The notes below the pieces were generated by a model. The model ran no database searches. It was not told the origin of the DNA and worked only from the letters and a program-made list of their open reading frames with translations. This document shows, one piece after another, positions 31,421 through 40,235 of a stretch of 64,000 bases of DNA. Made by a program: the position numbers and the translations under genes. Origin of the DNA: Agromyces sp. Soil535 (GTDB lineage Bacteria > Actinomycetota > Actinomycetes > Actinomycetales > Microbacteriaceae); the NCBI RefSeq assembly GCF_001428255.1, contig NZ_LMRW01000027.1:1-64000 (forward strand), given 5' to 3'. Position 1 is the first letter of the stretch. Every line of letters begins with the position of its first letter.

Positions 31421-33088
31421 TCAGGTCGCCCAGCTCGGCGCCCAGAAGTGGAGCTGCCGGAACTCGGGCGTCACCGGCACCGCCGTCCAGATCGGGTAGT
31501 AGTACGCCGAGACGAGCACCACGAAGCCGAGGAAGATCGCCACCGTCGCGATGCCGCGTTGCCGCCGCCACGTCACGTCGTCGCGGCGGCCGAGCGCGAG
31601 CGCGATGACCGCCGCGAGCGCCAGCATCGTGTAGGGCTGGAACGCGATCGAGTAGAACTGGAACACCGTGCGGTCGAGGTACGCGAGCCAGGGCAGGTAC
31701 CCGGCGGCGAGGCCGAGCAGGATCGCACCCGTCTGCCACTCCCGGTAGCGGGCGAGCCGATAGACGAGGTAGACGGATGCCGCGGCCGCCGCCCACCAGA
31801 TGAGCGGGTTGCCGATGCCGATGATCGATTCCCAGCACGTGTCGGCGCCGCATCCGCCCGACCCGTCGTCCGTGGACGCGAAGTACATGTTCGTCGGCTT
31901 GAACATGATGAGCCAGGTGAGCGGGTTCGACTGCGACGGATGCTCGCCGTGCACGCCGATGTGGTACGTGTAGGCCGACTGGTGGTAGTGCCAGAGGCTC
32001 TGCAGTGCGTGCGGCACCCAGGCGAGCCATCCGGTCGCCTCGTTGCCGGCTTCGTCGGCCCAGTGCCGGTAGTAGCCGCCGTCGGTGACGAGCCAGCCCG
32101 ACCAGGAGGCGAGGTACACCGCCACGGCGACCGGTACGAGCAGCAGGAACGTCACCGGCCCCTGCTTCAGCACGGAGCCGGTCAGCCAGAACGGCACGCC
32201 CGCGCGCCGACGGGCGAGTGCGTCGACCACCACGAGGTAGAGCCCGAACGCCGCGAGGAACCACACTCCCGACCACTTCACGGCACACGCGGCGCCGATC
32301 GCCACGCCAGCCGCGACCACCCACGGTCGCGCCCAGATGGCGGGCCCGTAGTGCGGGTCCCGCCCGACCTCCCGTGCCGCATCGAGCCTGCGCTCGAGCT
32401 CCCGCCTGGCCTGCTCGCGGTCGAGGAGCACGAACCAGAAGCCGAGCAGCGCGAAGAGCATGACCCAGTTGTCGAGCAACGCCACGCGCGACATCACGAT
32501 GGCGTTGCCGTCGACGGCGAGCAGGAACGCCGCGATCACGGCGACGATCGTGGACGGCCAGAGGCGCCGCGCGACCATCGCGAGCACGAACACGGCGACC
32601 GTACCGGCGAGCGCGGTGCTGGCGCGCCACCAGAAGGCGTCGCCCGCGCCGAAGGCCGCCATGCCGAGCGCGATCATCCACTTGCCCAGCGGCGGGTGCA
32701 CGACATAGGCGGGGTCGTCGAGGTAGATCCCGGTGTCGCCGCGTGCGAAGTCCTCGTCGGCGCCGTCGGGCCAGCTCGACTCGTAGCCGTTCTGCAGCAG
32801 CGTCCAGGCGTCCTTCACGTAGTACGTCTCGTCGAAGATCATGGCCTGCGGGTGCCCGAGGTTCCAGAAGCGCAGCACCGCGGCGAAGAGGGTCACGAGG
32901 ATCGGGCCGCCCCAGTACCAGAGGGTCCGCCGCCGCGGCGTCGCGAGCACGCGGCCCCACCAGTCGTCGAGCCGCGTGCCGCGGGACTCGGCGATGGGCT
33001 CTTCGATGAGCCCGGACGCCGCAGGGTGGTCGCCGTCAGCACCGCCCTGCGATGCGCGCGCGTCGGCGGCGTCGGTCTCAACACCCAT
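31421..33088 (-). CDS. Dolichyl-phosphate-mannose-type protein O-mannosyltransferase
   Basis: A 555-residue GT39 enzyme with about eleven membrane helices. The catalytic DE pair appears in MIFDETYYVKDAW, and VVHPPLGKWMIALGMAAFG and WSGVWFLAAFGLY are further family landmarks. It transfers mannose from polyprenyl phosphate to Ser/Thr of secreted proteins in actinobacteria. ATG 33088 follows TACGCT (33101-33096, minus strand) by 7 nt, so leaderless. It is divergent from rsmI, with only 66 bp between starts, a conserved actinobacterial arrangement. Confidence 0.93.
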   Translation of the reverse strand: MGVETDAADARASQGGADGDHPAASGLIEEPIAESRGTRLDDWWGRVLATPRRRTLWYWGGPILVTLFAAVLRFWNLGHPQAMIFDETYYVKDAWTLLQNGYESSWPDGADEDFARGDTGIYLDDPAYVVHPPLGKWMIALGMAAFGAGDAFWWRASTALAGTVAVFVLAMVARRLWPSTIVAVIAAFLLAVDGNAIVMSRVALLDNWVMLFALLGFWFVLLDREQARRELERRLDAAREVGRDPHYGPAIWARPWVVAAGVAIGAACAVKWSGVWFLAAFGLYLVVVDALARRRAGVPFWLTGSVLKQGPVTFLLLVPVAVAVYLASWSGWLVTDGGYYRHWADEAGNEATGWLAWVPHALQSLWHYHQSAYTYHIGVHGEHPSQSNPLTWLIMFKPTNMYFASTDDGSGGCGADTCWESIIGIGNPLIWWAAAAASVYLVYRLARYREWQTGAILLGLAAGYLPWLAYLDRTVFQFYSIAFQPYTMLALAAVIALALGRRDDVTWRRQRGIATVAIFLGFVVLVSAYYYPIWTAVPVTPEFRQLHFWAPSWAT

Positions 33089-33154
33089 GCGCCCCAGCGT
33101 AACCGCGACCGCCGTACGGCTGACCGAGCGGCGCCCGTGAGAGACACTGGGGGC

Positions 33155-33979
33155 ATGATCATCCTCGCGGCGACGCCCATCGGCAACCTCGGCGACGCCT
33201 CGGCGCGGCTCCGCGAGGCGCTCGCGCAGGCGACGGTCGTGGCATCCGAGGACACGCGAGTCACCCAGCGGCTTCTCGCGGGACTCGGCATCGAGCACCG
33301 CCCCCGCCTGATCGCGCTGCACGAGCACAACGAGCGCCGGAAGGCCGCCGAGCTCGTCGAGCTGGCGCGCGACGCGGACCTCCTCGTGCTGAGCGACGCG
33401 GGCATGCCGACCGTCTCCGACCCGGGGTTCCCGCTCGTGCAGGCCGCCGTGGCCGCGGGCGTCGAGGTCACCGTGATCCCCGGGCCGTCCGCCGTCATCA
33501 CCGCGCTCGCCGTGTCGGGCCTGCCCACGGACCGGTTCGCATTCGAGGGGTTCCTGCCGCGCAAGGCGGGGGAACGCGCCCGGCGCCTCGCCGAGCTCGC
33601 CGGCGATCGACGCACGCTCGTCTTCTTCGAGGGTCCGTCGCGCCTCGCCGCGAGCCTCGCGGCGCTCGCCGAGGCGTTCGGCGCCGACCGGCCCGCCGCG
33701 GTCTGCCGGGAGCTCACGAAGCTCCACGAGGAGGTGCGCCGCGGCGGACTCGGCGAGCTGGCGACGTGGGCGGCCCCCGGCGTGCGCGGCGAGATCTGCA
33801 TCGTCGTCGGCGGTGCACCCGAGCAGCGGGCGGATCCGGCGGGGGCCCTCGACCGCGTGCTCGAGCTCGCGGCATCCGGCATGCGGCTGAAGGACGCCGC
33901 CGCGCTCGTGGCCGCGGAGAGCGGCCTCGGCCGGCGGGACCTCTACGAGGCGGCGCTGGCCGCTCGCAACGGCCGCTGA
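33155..33979 (+). CDS. rsmI: 16S rRNA (cytidine1402-2'-O)-methyltransferase RsmI
   Basis: The 274-residue enzyme starts MIILAATPIGNLGDASARLREAL and includes EDTRVTQRLL, LSDAGMPTVSDPG, VIPGPSAVITALAVSGLPTDRFAFEGFLPRK and FFEGPSRL, all RsmI signatures of the tetrapyrrole methylase fold. It methylates the ribose of C1402 in the decoding centre together with RsmH. GACACT at 33143-33148 lies 6 nt before the ATG. Divergent from pmt. Confidence 0.96.
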   Translation: MIILAATPIGNLGDASARLREALAQATVVASEDTRVTQRLLAGLGIEHRPRLIALHEHNERRKAAELVELARDADLLVLSDAGMPTVSDPGFPLVQAAVAAGVEVTVIPGPSAVITALAVSGLPTDRFAFEGFLPRKAGERARRLAELAGDRRTLVFFEGPSRLAASLAALAEAFGADRPAAVCRELTKLHEEVRRGGLGELATWAAPGVRGEICIVVGGAPEQRADPAGALDRVLELAASGMRLKDAAALVAAESGLGRRDLYEAALAARNGR

Positions 33980-34067
33980 CCCACCGGTGACGGCTCGCTG
34001 AACGTTTCCCCCGCTGTCCCTCGAAGTGGGGGACAATGACACTACCGCGCATCGGTGGAGGTGCAAC

Positions 34068-35147
34068 ATGGCGCACGCAGTCAGGTTCTCCGAGTTCGGC
34101 GGCCCCGAGGTGCTCGAGGTCGTCGAGGTGCCCACGCCGGAGCCCGGCGAGGGCGAGGTGCTCGTCGAGGTGTTCGCGGCCGGCCTGAACCCCGCCGAGA
34201 GCGCGGTGCGGCGCGGCGATCACCGCGAGCGATGGCCGGTGCAGCTGCCGGCGACGCAGGGCCGCGACCTCGCGGGCCTCGTGGTCGCGACCGGCCCCGG
34301 GGTCTCCCGGTTCGCGCGGGGCGACGAGGTGATGGGGTTCGTCGACCACGGCGCGCAGGCCACGCACGTGGTCGTGCCGGAGACGAACCTGCTCCCGCGC
34401 CCGCCCGCGCTGTCATGGGAGGTTGCCGGCTCGCTCTACACCGCCGGCACCACGGCCTGGACCGCAGTGGAGGGCCTCGGGCTCTCGCCGAGCGACACGG
34501 TCGTCGTGACGGCCGCAGCGGGCGGCGTCGGATGCCTCGCCGCGCAGTTCGCCCGCATGCGAGGTGCCACCGTGGTCGGCACGAGCGTGGAGACCCGCTT
34601 CGACTTCCTGCGGCAGTTCGGCGTGCTCCCCACGCCGTATGGGCCGGCGCTCGCCGAGCGCGTGCGCGCCCTCACGTCGCAACCCGTGTCCGCGTTCTTC
34701 GACTTCCTCGGCGGCGAGACCGACGCGGCGCGCGAGCTCGGCGTGCCCGCCGCCCGCGTGTTCACCGTGCTCGATTGGGACGCCGTCGACGGGCACGACG
34801 CCGTGCGGGCCTCGGCCGGCGACGTCGTGGCGCTCAGCCGCGTCGCCGCGCTGGCGGCGGCACGACGCATCCGCCTTCCCATCGCCGACGTGTTCCCGCT
34901 CGACGCGGTGGGCGACGCGTACCGCGCGCTCGACAAGCGCGAGGCGCCCGGCAAGATCGTGCTCGGCCTGCGCGTCGTCGACTACCCCGCGCAGCGCGTG
35001 CGCGAACCCGAGATCAAGGAGCAGGACGTCACGCTCGGGGTCGCCACGCCGCACGAGCACCTCGACGTGGAGGAGGCGGTGCCGCCCGCGATCGGCGACG
35101 GCAGTGTCCGGCGACGGCATCGCGAGGAGCGCGCTCGGGAGGCGTGA
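34068..35147 (+). CDS. NADP-dependent oxidoreductase of the MDR superfamily
   Basis: A 359-residue quinone-oxidoreductase-like protein: FSEFGGPEVLEVVEVPTPEPGEGEVLV, TQGRDLAGLVVATGPGVSRFARGDEVMG and VVTAAAGGVGCLAAQFARMRGATVVGTS. After the usual C-terminus (KIVLGLRVVDYP, about residue 305) it continues for some 50 residues of charged sequence not expected in the family. The ATG at 34068 has a good Shine-Dalgarno (GGTGGAGGTG); GACAAT (34032-34037) may be the -10 box. Start codons further upstream are possible but unsupported. Confidence 0.87.
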   Translation: MAHAVRFSEFGGPEVLEVVEVPTPEPGEGEVLVEVFAAGLNPAESAVRRGDHRERWPVQLPATQGRDLAGLVVATGPGVSRFARGDEVMGFVDHGAQATHVVVPETNLLPRPPALSWEVAGSLYTAGTTAWTAVEGLGLSPSDTVVVTAAAGGVGCLAAQFARMRGATVVGTSVETRFDFLRQFGVLPTPYGPALAERVRALTSQPVSAFFDFLGGETDAARELGVPAARVFTVLDWDAVDGHDAVRASAGDVVALSRVAALAAARRIRLPIADVFPLDAVGDAYRALDKREAPGKIVLGLRVVDYPAQRVREPEIKEQDVTLGVATPHEHLDVEEAVPPAIGDGSVRRRHREERAREA

Positions 35148-35204
35148 CCCGGCGCCGGCGTAACGCGGACCCTGCGGCATCCGTGCGCCCATAAGATTGA
35201 GCGC

Positions 35205-36764
35205 ATGGCCGACGCCTCCTCGTTCTACATCACCACGCCCATTTTCTACGTGAACGACGTGCCCCACATCGGGCACGCCTACACGGAGGTGGCGACCGAC
35301 GTGCTCGCGCGCTGGAACCGCCAGGCGGGCAACGACACGTGGATGCTCACGGGCACCGACGAGCACGGCCAGAAGATCCTGCGCACCGCCACGGCCAACG
35401 GCGTGACGCCGAAGGAGTGGGCAGACACGCTCGTCGCCGACGCGTGGAAGCCGCTGCTCGAGACGATCGACGTGGCGAACGACGACTTCATCCGCACGAC
35501 CGACGAGCGCCACGAGCAGAACGTGCAGAAGTTCCTGCAGAAGCTCTACGACGACGGGCACATCTACACCGGCGAGTACGAGGGCTACTACTGCGTGGGC
35601 TGCGAGGAGTACAAGCAGCAGTCCGAGCTCGTGCCGGGCACCGGCGAGTACGAGGGCCAGCTCGTCTGCGCCATCCACTCGAAGCCCGTCGAGCTCTTGC
35701 ACGAGAAGAACTACTTCTTCCGCATGTCCGCATTCGCCGACAAGCTGCTCGCGCTCTACGAGGAGCGGCCCGACTTCGTGCAGCCCGAGTCGGCGCGCAA
35801 CGAGGCGGTGTCGTTCGTGAAGCAGGGGCTCGCCGACCTCTCCATCTCGCGGTCGACGTTCGATTGGGGCGTGAAGGTGCCGTGGGATGACTCGCACGTC
35901 GTCTACGTCTGGTTCGACGCGCTCCTCAACTACGTCACGGCGGTCGGCTACGGACAGGACGACGAGGAGTTCGCACGCCGCTGGCCCGCGCAGCACATCA
36001 TCGGCAAGGACATCCTGCGGTTCCACGCGGTCATCTGGCCCGCCATGCTCATGGCGGCCGGCCTCGACGTGCCTCGCGGCGTCTTCGGTCATGGATGGCT
36101 GCTCGTGGGCGGCGAGAAGATGTCGAAGTCGAAGCTCACGGGCATCGCGCCCGAGCAGATCACCGCGACGTTCGGGTCGGACGCGTTCCGGTACTACTTC
36201 CTCTCGGCGATCCACTTCGGCCAGGACGGCTCGTTCTCGTGGGAGGACCTCGCGGCCCGCTACCAAGCCGAGCTCGCGAACGGCTTCGGCAACCTCGCCT
36301 CGCGCGTCGTCGCCATGATCATCCGCTACTGCGACGGCGTCGTGCCCGAGGCGTCCGAATTGTCGGCCGCCGACCACGAGATCGCGGCCATCGAGGAGCG
36401 CGCGACGGATGCCGCATGGGCGGCGGTCGGCCGGCTCGCGATCCACGAGTCGATCGCCGCCGCGTGGGAGCTCGTCGACGCCCTGAACGGGTATCTCACC
36501 GTCGAGGAGCCGTGGACGCTCGCGAAGGACCCGCACCAGCGCGCCCGCCTCGAGACGGTGCTGGCCACCGCGTACCACGGTCTCGGCACGCTCGCCGTGC
36601 TGCTCTCGCCCGTGCTGCCCAAGGCGACCGCGAAGCTCTGGACGGCGCTCGGCGCCGCCGGCACCGTGCAGGAGCAGCGCATCGACCGGGCCCACGAGTG
36701 GGCCGTCGGCGAGCGGGTGGCGCCGCTCGAGGCGCTCTTCCCGCGCGTCGAGGTCCACGCGTGA
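35205..36764 (+). CDS. metG: Methionyl-tRNA synthetase
   Basis: A 519-residue class I synthetase of the short type without C-terminal dimerisation domain. The HIGH motif reads HIGHAY (in NDVPHIGHAYTEV) and KMSKS appears as KMSKSKLTG. YYCVGCEEY and nearby residues form the connective-peptide region with a partial zinc-binding arrangement. ATG is 7 nt after TAAGAT (35192-35197), so translation likely starts at the mRNA 5' end. It begins the metG-tatD-rsmA run. Confidence 0.97.
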   Translation: MADASSFYITTPIFYVNDVPHIGHAYTEVATDVLARWNRQAGNDTWMLTGTDEHGQKILRTATANGVTPKEWADTLVADAWKPLLETIDVANDDFIRTTDERHEQNVQKFLQKLYDDGHIYTGEYEGYYCVGCEEYKQQSELVPGTGEYEGQLVCAIHSKPVELLHEKNYFFRMSAFADKLLALYEERPDFVQPESARNEAVSFVKQGLADLSISRSTFDWGVKVPWDDSHVVYVWFDALLNYVTAVGYGQDDEEFARRWPAQHIIGKDILRFHAVIWPAMLMAAGLDVPRGVFGHGWLLVGGEKMSKSKLTGIAPEQITATFGSDAFRYYFLSAIHFGQDGSFSWEDLAARYQAELANGFGNLASRVVAMIIRYCDGVVPEASELSAADHEIAAIEERATDAAWAAVGRLAIHESIAAAWELVDALNGYLTVEEPWTLAKDPHQRARLETVLATAYHGLGTLAVLLSPVLPKATAKLWTALGAAGTVQEQRIDRAHEWAVGERVAPLEALFPRVEVHA

Positions 36765-36780
36765 GCGCAGGGCTCGCCGC

Positions 36781-37728
36781 ATGACGGCCGCCTCGCCCGA
36801 GCCTCGGGTCGAGGAGCCCGCGGAGCGGGCGTCTCGAGACCATCTGCGCACGCGCTCGGACGGCGGCCGGGCCGTCGAGTACCCGCCACCGCCCGAGCCG
36901 CTGGCCGTCGGCGTGTACGACAACCACACGCACCTCGAGATCGCCGACGGCGCCCTGCCGCTCGACGTGCACGAGCACCTCGAGCGCGCGGCATCCGTCG
37001 GTGTCGTGGGCGCGGTGCAGGTGGGCACGGATGTCGCGACGAGCCGCTGGTCGGCCGACGTCGCCGAGCGCGAGCCCCGCCTGCTCGCCGCCGTCGCCCT
37101 CCACCCCAACGAGGCGCCCGTGCTCGAGGCGGCGGGTGCGCTCGACGACGCCCTCGCCGTGATCGACGAGCTCGCCGCGCGGCCCCGGGTGCGCGCGATC
37201 GGCGAGACCGGCCTCGACTTCTACCGCACCGGCGAAGACGGGCGCGACGCCCAGTTCCGCTCGTTCGAGGCGCACATCGACATCGCGAGGCGTCACGGGC
37301 TCGCCCTGCAGATCCACGACCGCGACGCCCACGACGAGGTGCTCGAGACGCTGCGCCGGGTCGGCGCACCCGAGCGCACCGTGTTCCACTGCTTCTCGGG
37401 AGGGGACGAGCTCGCCCGCGTCGCGACCGAGGCCGGCTGGTACCTCTCGTTCGCCGGCAACGTCACGTTCAAGAACGCCGAGACGCTGCGCGACGCGCTG
37501 CTGGCGACGCCGCGCGACCGCATCCTCGTCGAGACGGATGCCCCGTACCTCACTCCGGTGCCGCTCCGCGGCCGGCCGAACGCGCCCTACCTGGTGCCGC
37601 ACACCATGCGGTTCATGGCCGGGGTGCTCGGCGCGGACCTCGACGAGTTGTGCGCACAGGTCGCGTCGAACACGCGGGCGGTGTACGGAGCGTGGCATGA
37701 TGAGCCCGTGCGGGGGGCATCGGGGTGA
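36781..37728 (+). CDS. TatD-family metal-dependent hydrolase (DNase)
   Basis: A 315-residue TIM-barrel hydrolase. Metal-binding motifs are DNHTHLE (about residues 47-53), [29 protein letters not shown] and [10 protein letters not shown] proline-rich N-terminal extension of about 40 residues precedes the catalytic barrel, longer than in E. coli TatD. In actinobacteria the gene sits between metG and rsmA as here. It overlaps rsmA by GTGA. Confidence 0.93.
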   Translation: MTAASPEPRVEEPAERASRDHLRTRSDGGRAVEYPPPPEPLAVGVYDNHTHLEIADGALPLDVHEHLERAASVGVVGAVQVGTDVATSRWSADVAEREPRLLAAVALHPNEAPVLEAAGALDDALAVIDELAARPRVRAIGETGLDFYRTGEDGRDAQFRSFEAHIDIARRHGLALQIHDRDAHDEVLETLRRVGAPERTVFHCFSGGDELARVATEAGWYLSFAGNVTFKNAETLRDALLATPRDRILVETDAPYLTPVPLRGRPNAPYLVPHTMRFMAGVLGADLDELCAQVASNTRAVYGAWHDEPVRGASG

Positions 37729-38615
37729 ACGCGCATCGGCATGCGGCCGAAGGCGCCGAGAGCGCGCCGCGGCTGCTCGGGCCGGCCGAGATCCGCGACC
37801 TCGCCGAGCTCCTCGACGTGACGCCGACGAAGAAGCTCGGCCAGAACTTCGTGCACGACGGCAACACCGTCCGCCGCATCGTGCTGACGGCGGGCGTGCA
37901 ACCGGGGGAGACCGTGCTCGAGATCGGGCCGGGCCTCGGCTCGCTCACGCTCGGGCTGCTCGAAGCCGGGGCATCCGTCATCGCCGTCGAGATCGACGGT
38001 CGCCTCGCCGAGCAGTTGCCGCACACCGTGCGCCTCATGCAGCCGGGCACCTCCCTGGCGGTCGTGCACGACGACGCATTGCGCGTGACCGAGCTGCCAG
38101 GCGAGCCGGTGCGGCTCGTCGCGAACCTGCCCTACAACGTGTCGGTGCCGGTGCTGCTGCACCTGCTCGAGCACTTCCCGACCCTGCAATCGGGCATCGT
38201 CATGGTGCAGGCCGAGGTGGGGCACCGGCTCGCCGCCGAGCCCGGCTCGAAGGTGTACGGCGCGCCGAGCGCGAAGGCCGCGTGGTACGGCCACCGGCGG
38301 CTCGCGGGCCAGGTCTCGCGCATGGTCTTCTGGCCGGTGCCGAACGTCGACTCGGTGCTCGTCGGCTTCGAGCGTCGCGACCAGCCGGGCACAGAGGCGG
38401 AACGGAAGGCGACGTTCGCCCTCGTCGACGCGGCGTTCCAACAGCGTCGGAAGATGCTGCGGCAGTCGCTCTCGAGCGTGCTCGGCGGGTCGTCGGCGTC
38501 GGCGGTGCAGGCGCTCGAGCGGGCCGGCATCGACCCGCAGGCGCGGGGCGAGCAGCTGCGCATCGAGGACTTCCTCGCGATCGCGCGGGCCGCATCCGCG
38601 TCGGTCGACGCGTGA
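37725..38615 (+). CDS. rsmA: 16S rRNA (adenine1518/1519-N6)-dimethyltransferase
   Basis: A 296-residue KsgA/RsmA enzyme: [23 protein letters not shown] motif [17 protein letters not shown] and catalytic [11 protein letters not shown]. It dimethylates two adenines in helix 45 of 16S rRNA. GTG at 37725 overlaps the tatD stop by four bases. The first 25 residues ([10 protein letters not shown]) are non-conserved. Confidence 0.96.
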   Translation: MNAHRHAAEGAESAPRLLGPAEIRDLAELLDVTPTKKLGQNFVHDGNTVRRIVLTAGVQPGETVLEIGPGLGSLTLGLLEAGASVIAVEIDGRLAEQLPHTVRLMQPGTSLAVVHDDALRVTELPGEPVRLVANLPYNVSVPVLLHLLEHFPTLQSGIVMVQAEVGHRLAAEPGSKVYGAPSAKAAWYGHRRLAGQVSRMVFWPVPNVDSVLVGFERRDQPGTEAERKATFALVDAAFQQRRKMLRQSLSSVLGGSSASAVQALERAGIDPQARGEQLRIEDFLAIARAASASVDA

Positions 38616-38683
38616 CGGCTGCGCGCCGCGTCGTCGCGTGGCGACACCTTCCGCGGCCCATCGGACCGCACTAGCGTGGAGGC

Positions 38684-39223
38684 ATGGGCACGCCGGTGGG
38701 GAGCAGCGCCGAGGGGGTCGGCGACGAGGCCGTCCGTGAGGCGACGGGAAGGGACCGCGCGGAGTGGTTCGCCCTGCTCGACAGTGCCGGCGCAACCGCC
38801 TGGAAGCACAAGCACATCGGGAGCTGGCTCGTGGCCGAGCACGGCGTGGACGGGTGGTGGGCGCAGGGCATCACGGTGGGCTACGAGCAGGCACGCGACA
38901 TCCGCCAGCCCGGCCAGCGCCAGGACGGCACGTTCGAAGCCAGCGTGAGCCGCACCGTCGACCTCGACACCGGCGCCGCGCTGCGGGCGCTCGCCGCGAT
39001 CGTGACCCTCGAGCTCGACGTCGACCCGCTTGCGCTCAACGTGACCGCGAAGCATCCGACCGCGCGGTTCCCGCTCGACGGCGGCGAGTTCGTGCTCGCA
39101 TCGGTCAGCCCCATCGACGACGGCCGATCGTCGATGGGGCTCACCTGGGGCCGCATGCCCGACGGGTCCCGACTCGCCGAGGTCAAGGTGCGCATGCGCG
39201 AGTGGTTGCGGGCGGTCGACTGA
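38684..39223 (+). CDS. DUF4287-type protein
   Basis: A 179-residue protein. The segment [50 protein letters not shown] matches DUF4287, a helical domain found in many actinobacterial proteins; the C-terminal half ([23 protein letters not shown]) resembles the SRPBCC-like part that often accompanies it. Function is unknown. ATG lies 6 nt after TAGCGT (38672-38677). It sits between rsmA and ispE. Confidence 0.78.
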   Translation: MGTPVGSSAEGVGDEAVREATGRDRAEWFALLDSAGATAWKHKHIGSWLVAEHGVDGWWAQGITVGYEQARDIRQPGQRQDGTFEASVSRTVDLDTGAALRALAAIVTLELDVDPLALNVTAKHPTARFPLDGGEFVLASVSPIDDGRSSMGLTWGRMPDGSRLAEVKVRMREWLRAVD

Positions 39224-39260
39224 CCGGGTCGCGCCGGGGCCGTGGGATAGCGTTGGAAGC

Positions 39261-40193
39261 ATGACGATCGCGGCGACGGACGAGGCGGTGCACGTTCGGG
39301 CGCCCGGCAAGATCAACCTGTTCATGCGGGTCGGCGAGGCCCAGCCCGACGGCTATCACGACGTCGCGACCGCGTACCAGGCGGTGTCGCTCTACGAGGA
39401 CGTGCGGGCGTGGCCCGACGACGAGTTCAGCGTCGCCTTCGGCGGGAGTGTCGACACTTCGGGCCTGCCGACGGATGCCTCGAACCTCGCGATCCGCGCC
39501 GCCAAGCTGCTCGCGCGCACGTCAGGCGTCCCTGGCGGCGTGCACCTCGAGATCGACAAGCACGTGCCCATCGCCGGAGGCATGGGCGGCGGGTCCGCGG
39601 ATGCCGCTGCGACCCTGGTGGCCTGCGACGCGATGTGGGGCACCGCGCTGTCGAAGGAGGAGTTGCACGCGCTCGCGGCGAAGCTCGGCGCCGACGTGCC
39701 GTTCGCCCTCTCGGGCGGCACGGCGATCGGCACCGGCCGAGGCGACCGCCTCAACCCCGCACTCGCGACGGGGTCGTTCCACTGGGTGCTCGCCGTCGCC
39801 GAGTTCGGCCTGTCGACGCCCGGCGTCTACCGCGAGCTCGACCGCCGACGCGAGGAGAAGCCGCGGCTCGCGCCGGTGCACGCGCCACCCACGGTAGATA
39901 CGTCGGTACTGCAGGCGCTGCGCGCCGGGGATCCCCGGCTCCTCGCCGACGCGCTGCACAACGACCTCCAGTCCGCCGCGCTCGGCCTTGCGCCAGGGCT
40001 CGGCGGCATCCTCGAACTCGGCGAGTCGCATGGTGCGCTCGCCGGTCTCGTGTCGGGATCGGGGCCAACGGTCGCGTTCCTCGCCGACGACGCGGACTCG
40101 GCCCTCGAGCTGCAGATCGCACTCTCCGCGGCGCGACTGAATGCCGTGCACGTGCACGGGCCGGTGCACGGCGCCCGCATCATCCGCGGCTGA
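39261..40193 (+). CDS. ispE: 4-diphosphocytidyl-2-C-methyl-D-erythritol kinase
   Basis: A 310-residue GHMP kinase of the non-mevalonate isoprenoid pathway. [29 protein letters not shown] is the start motif, [17 protein letters not shown] the ATP-binding loop and [16 protein letters not shown] the third motif. ATG follows TAGCGT (39248-39253) by 7 nt. Together with rsmA and the ABC-F gene it forms a conserved actinobacterial order. Confidence 0.96.
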   Translation: MTIAATDEAVHVRAPGKINLFMRVGEAQPDGYHDVATAYQAVSLYEDVRAWPDDEFSVAFGGSVDTSGLPTDASNLAIRAAKLLARTSGVPGGVHLEIDKHVPIAGGMGGGSADAAATLVACDAMWGTALSKEELHALAAKLGADVPFALSGGTAIGTGRGDRLNPALATGSFHWVLAVAEFGLSTPGVYRELDRRREEKPRLAPVHAPPTVDTSVLQALRAGDPRLLADALHNDLQSAALGLAPGLGGILELGESHGALAGLVSGSGPTVAFLADDADSALELQIALSAARLNAVHVHGPVHGARIIRG

Positions 40194-40235
40194 GCGCCGG
40201 GCGCGCCCGCGCGGGGCGGCTAGGCTCGGTGGGAC

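Noticed and set aside
29615-33979. A single open frame of more than 1400 codons on the + strand opposite yeiH, the alpha/beta hydrolase and pmt, running into rsmI.
   Set aside because: It is antisense to three recognisable genes, has a low-complexity Arg/His/Glu-rich translation typical of GC-rich shadow frames, and only its last 274 codons (rsmI) are real.
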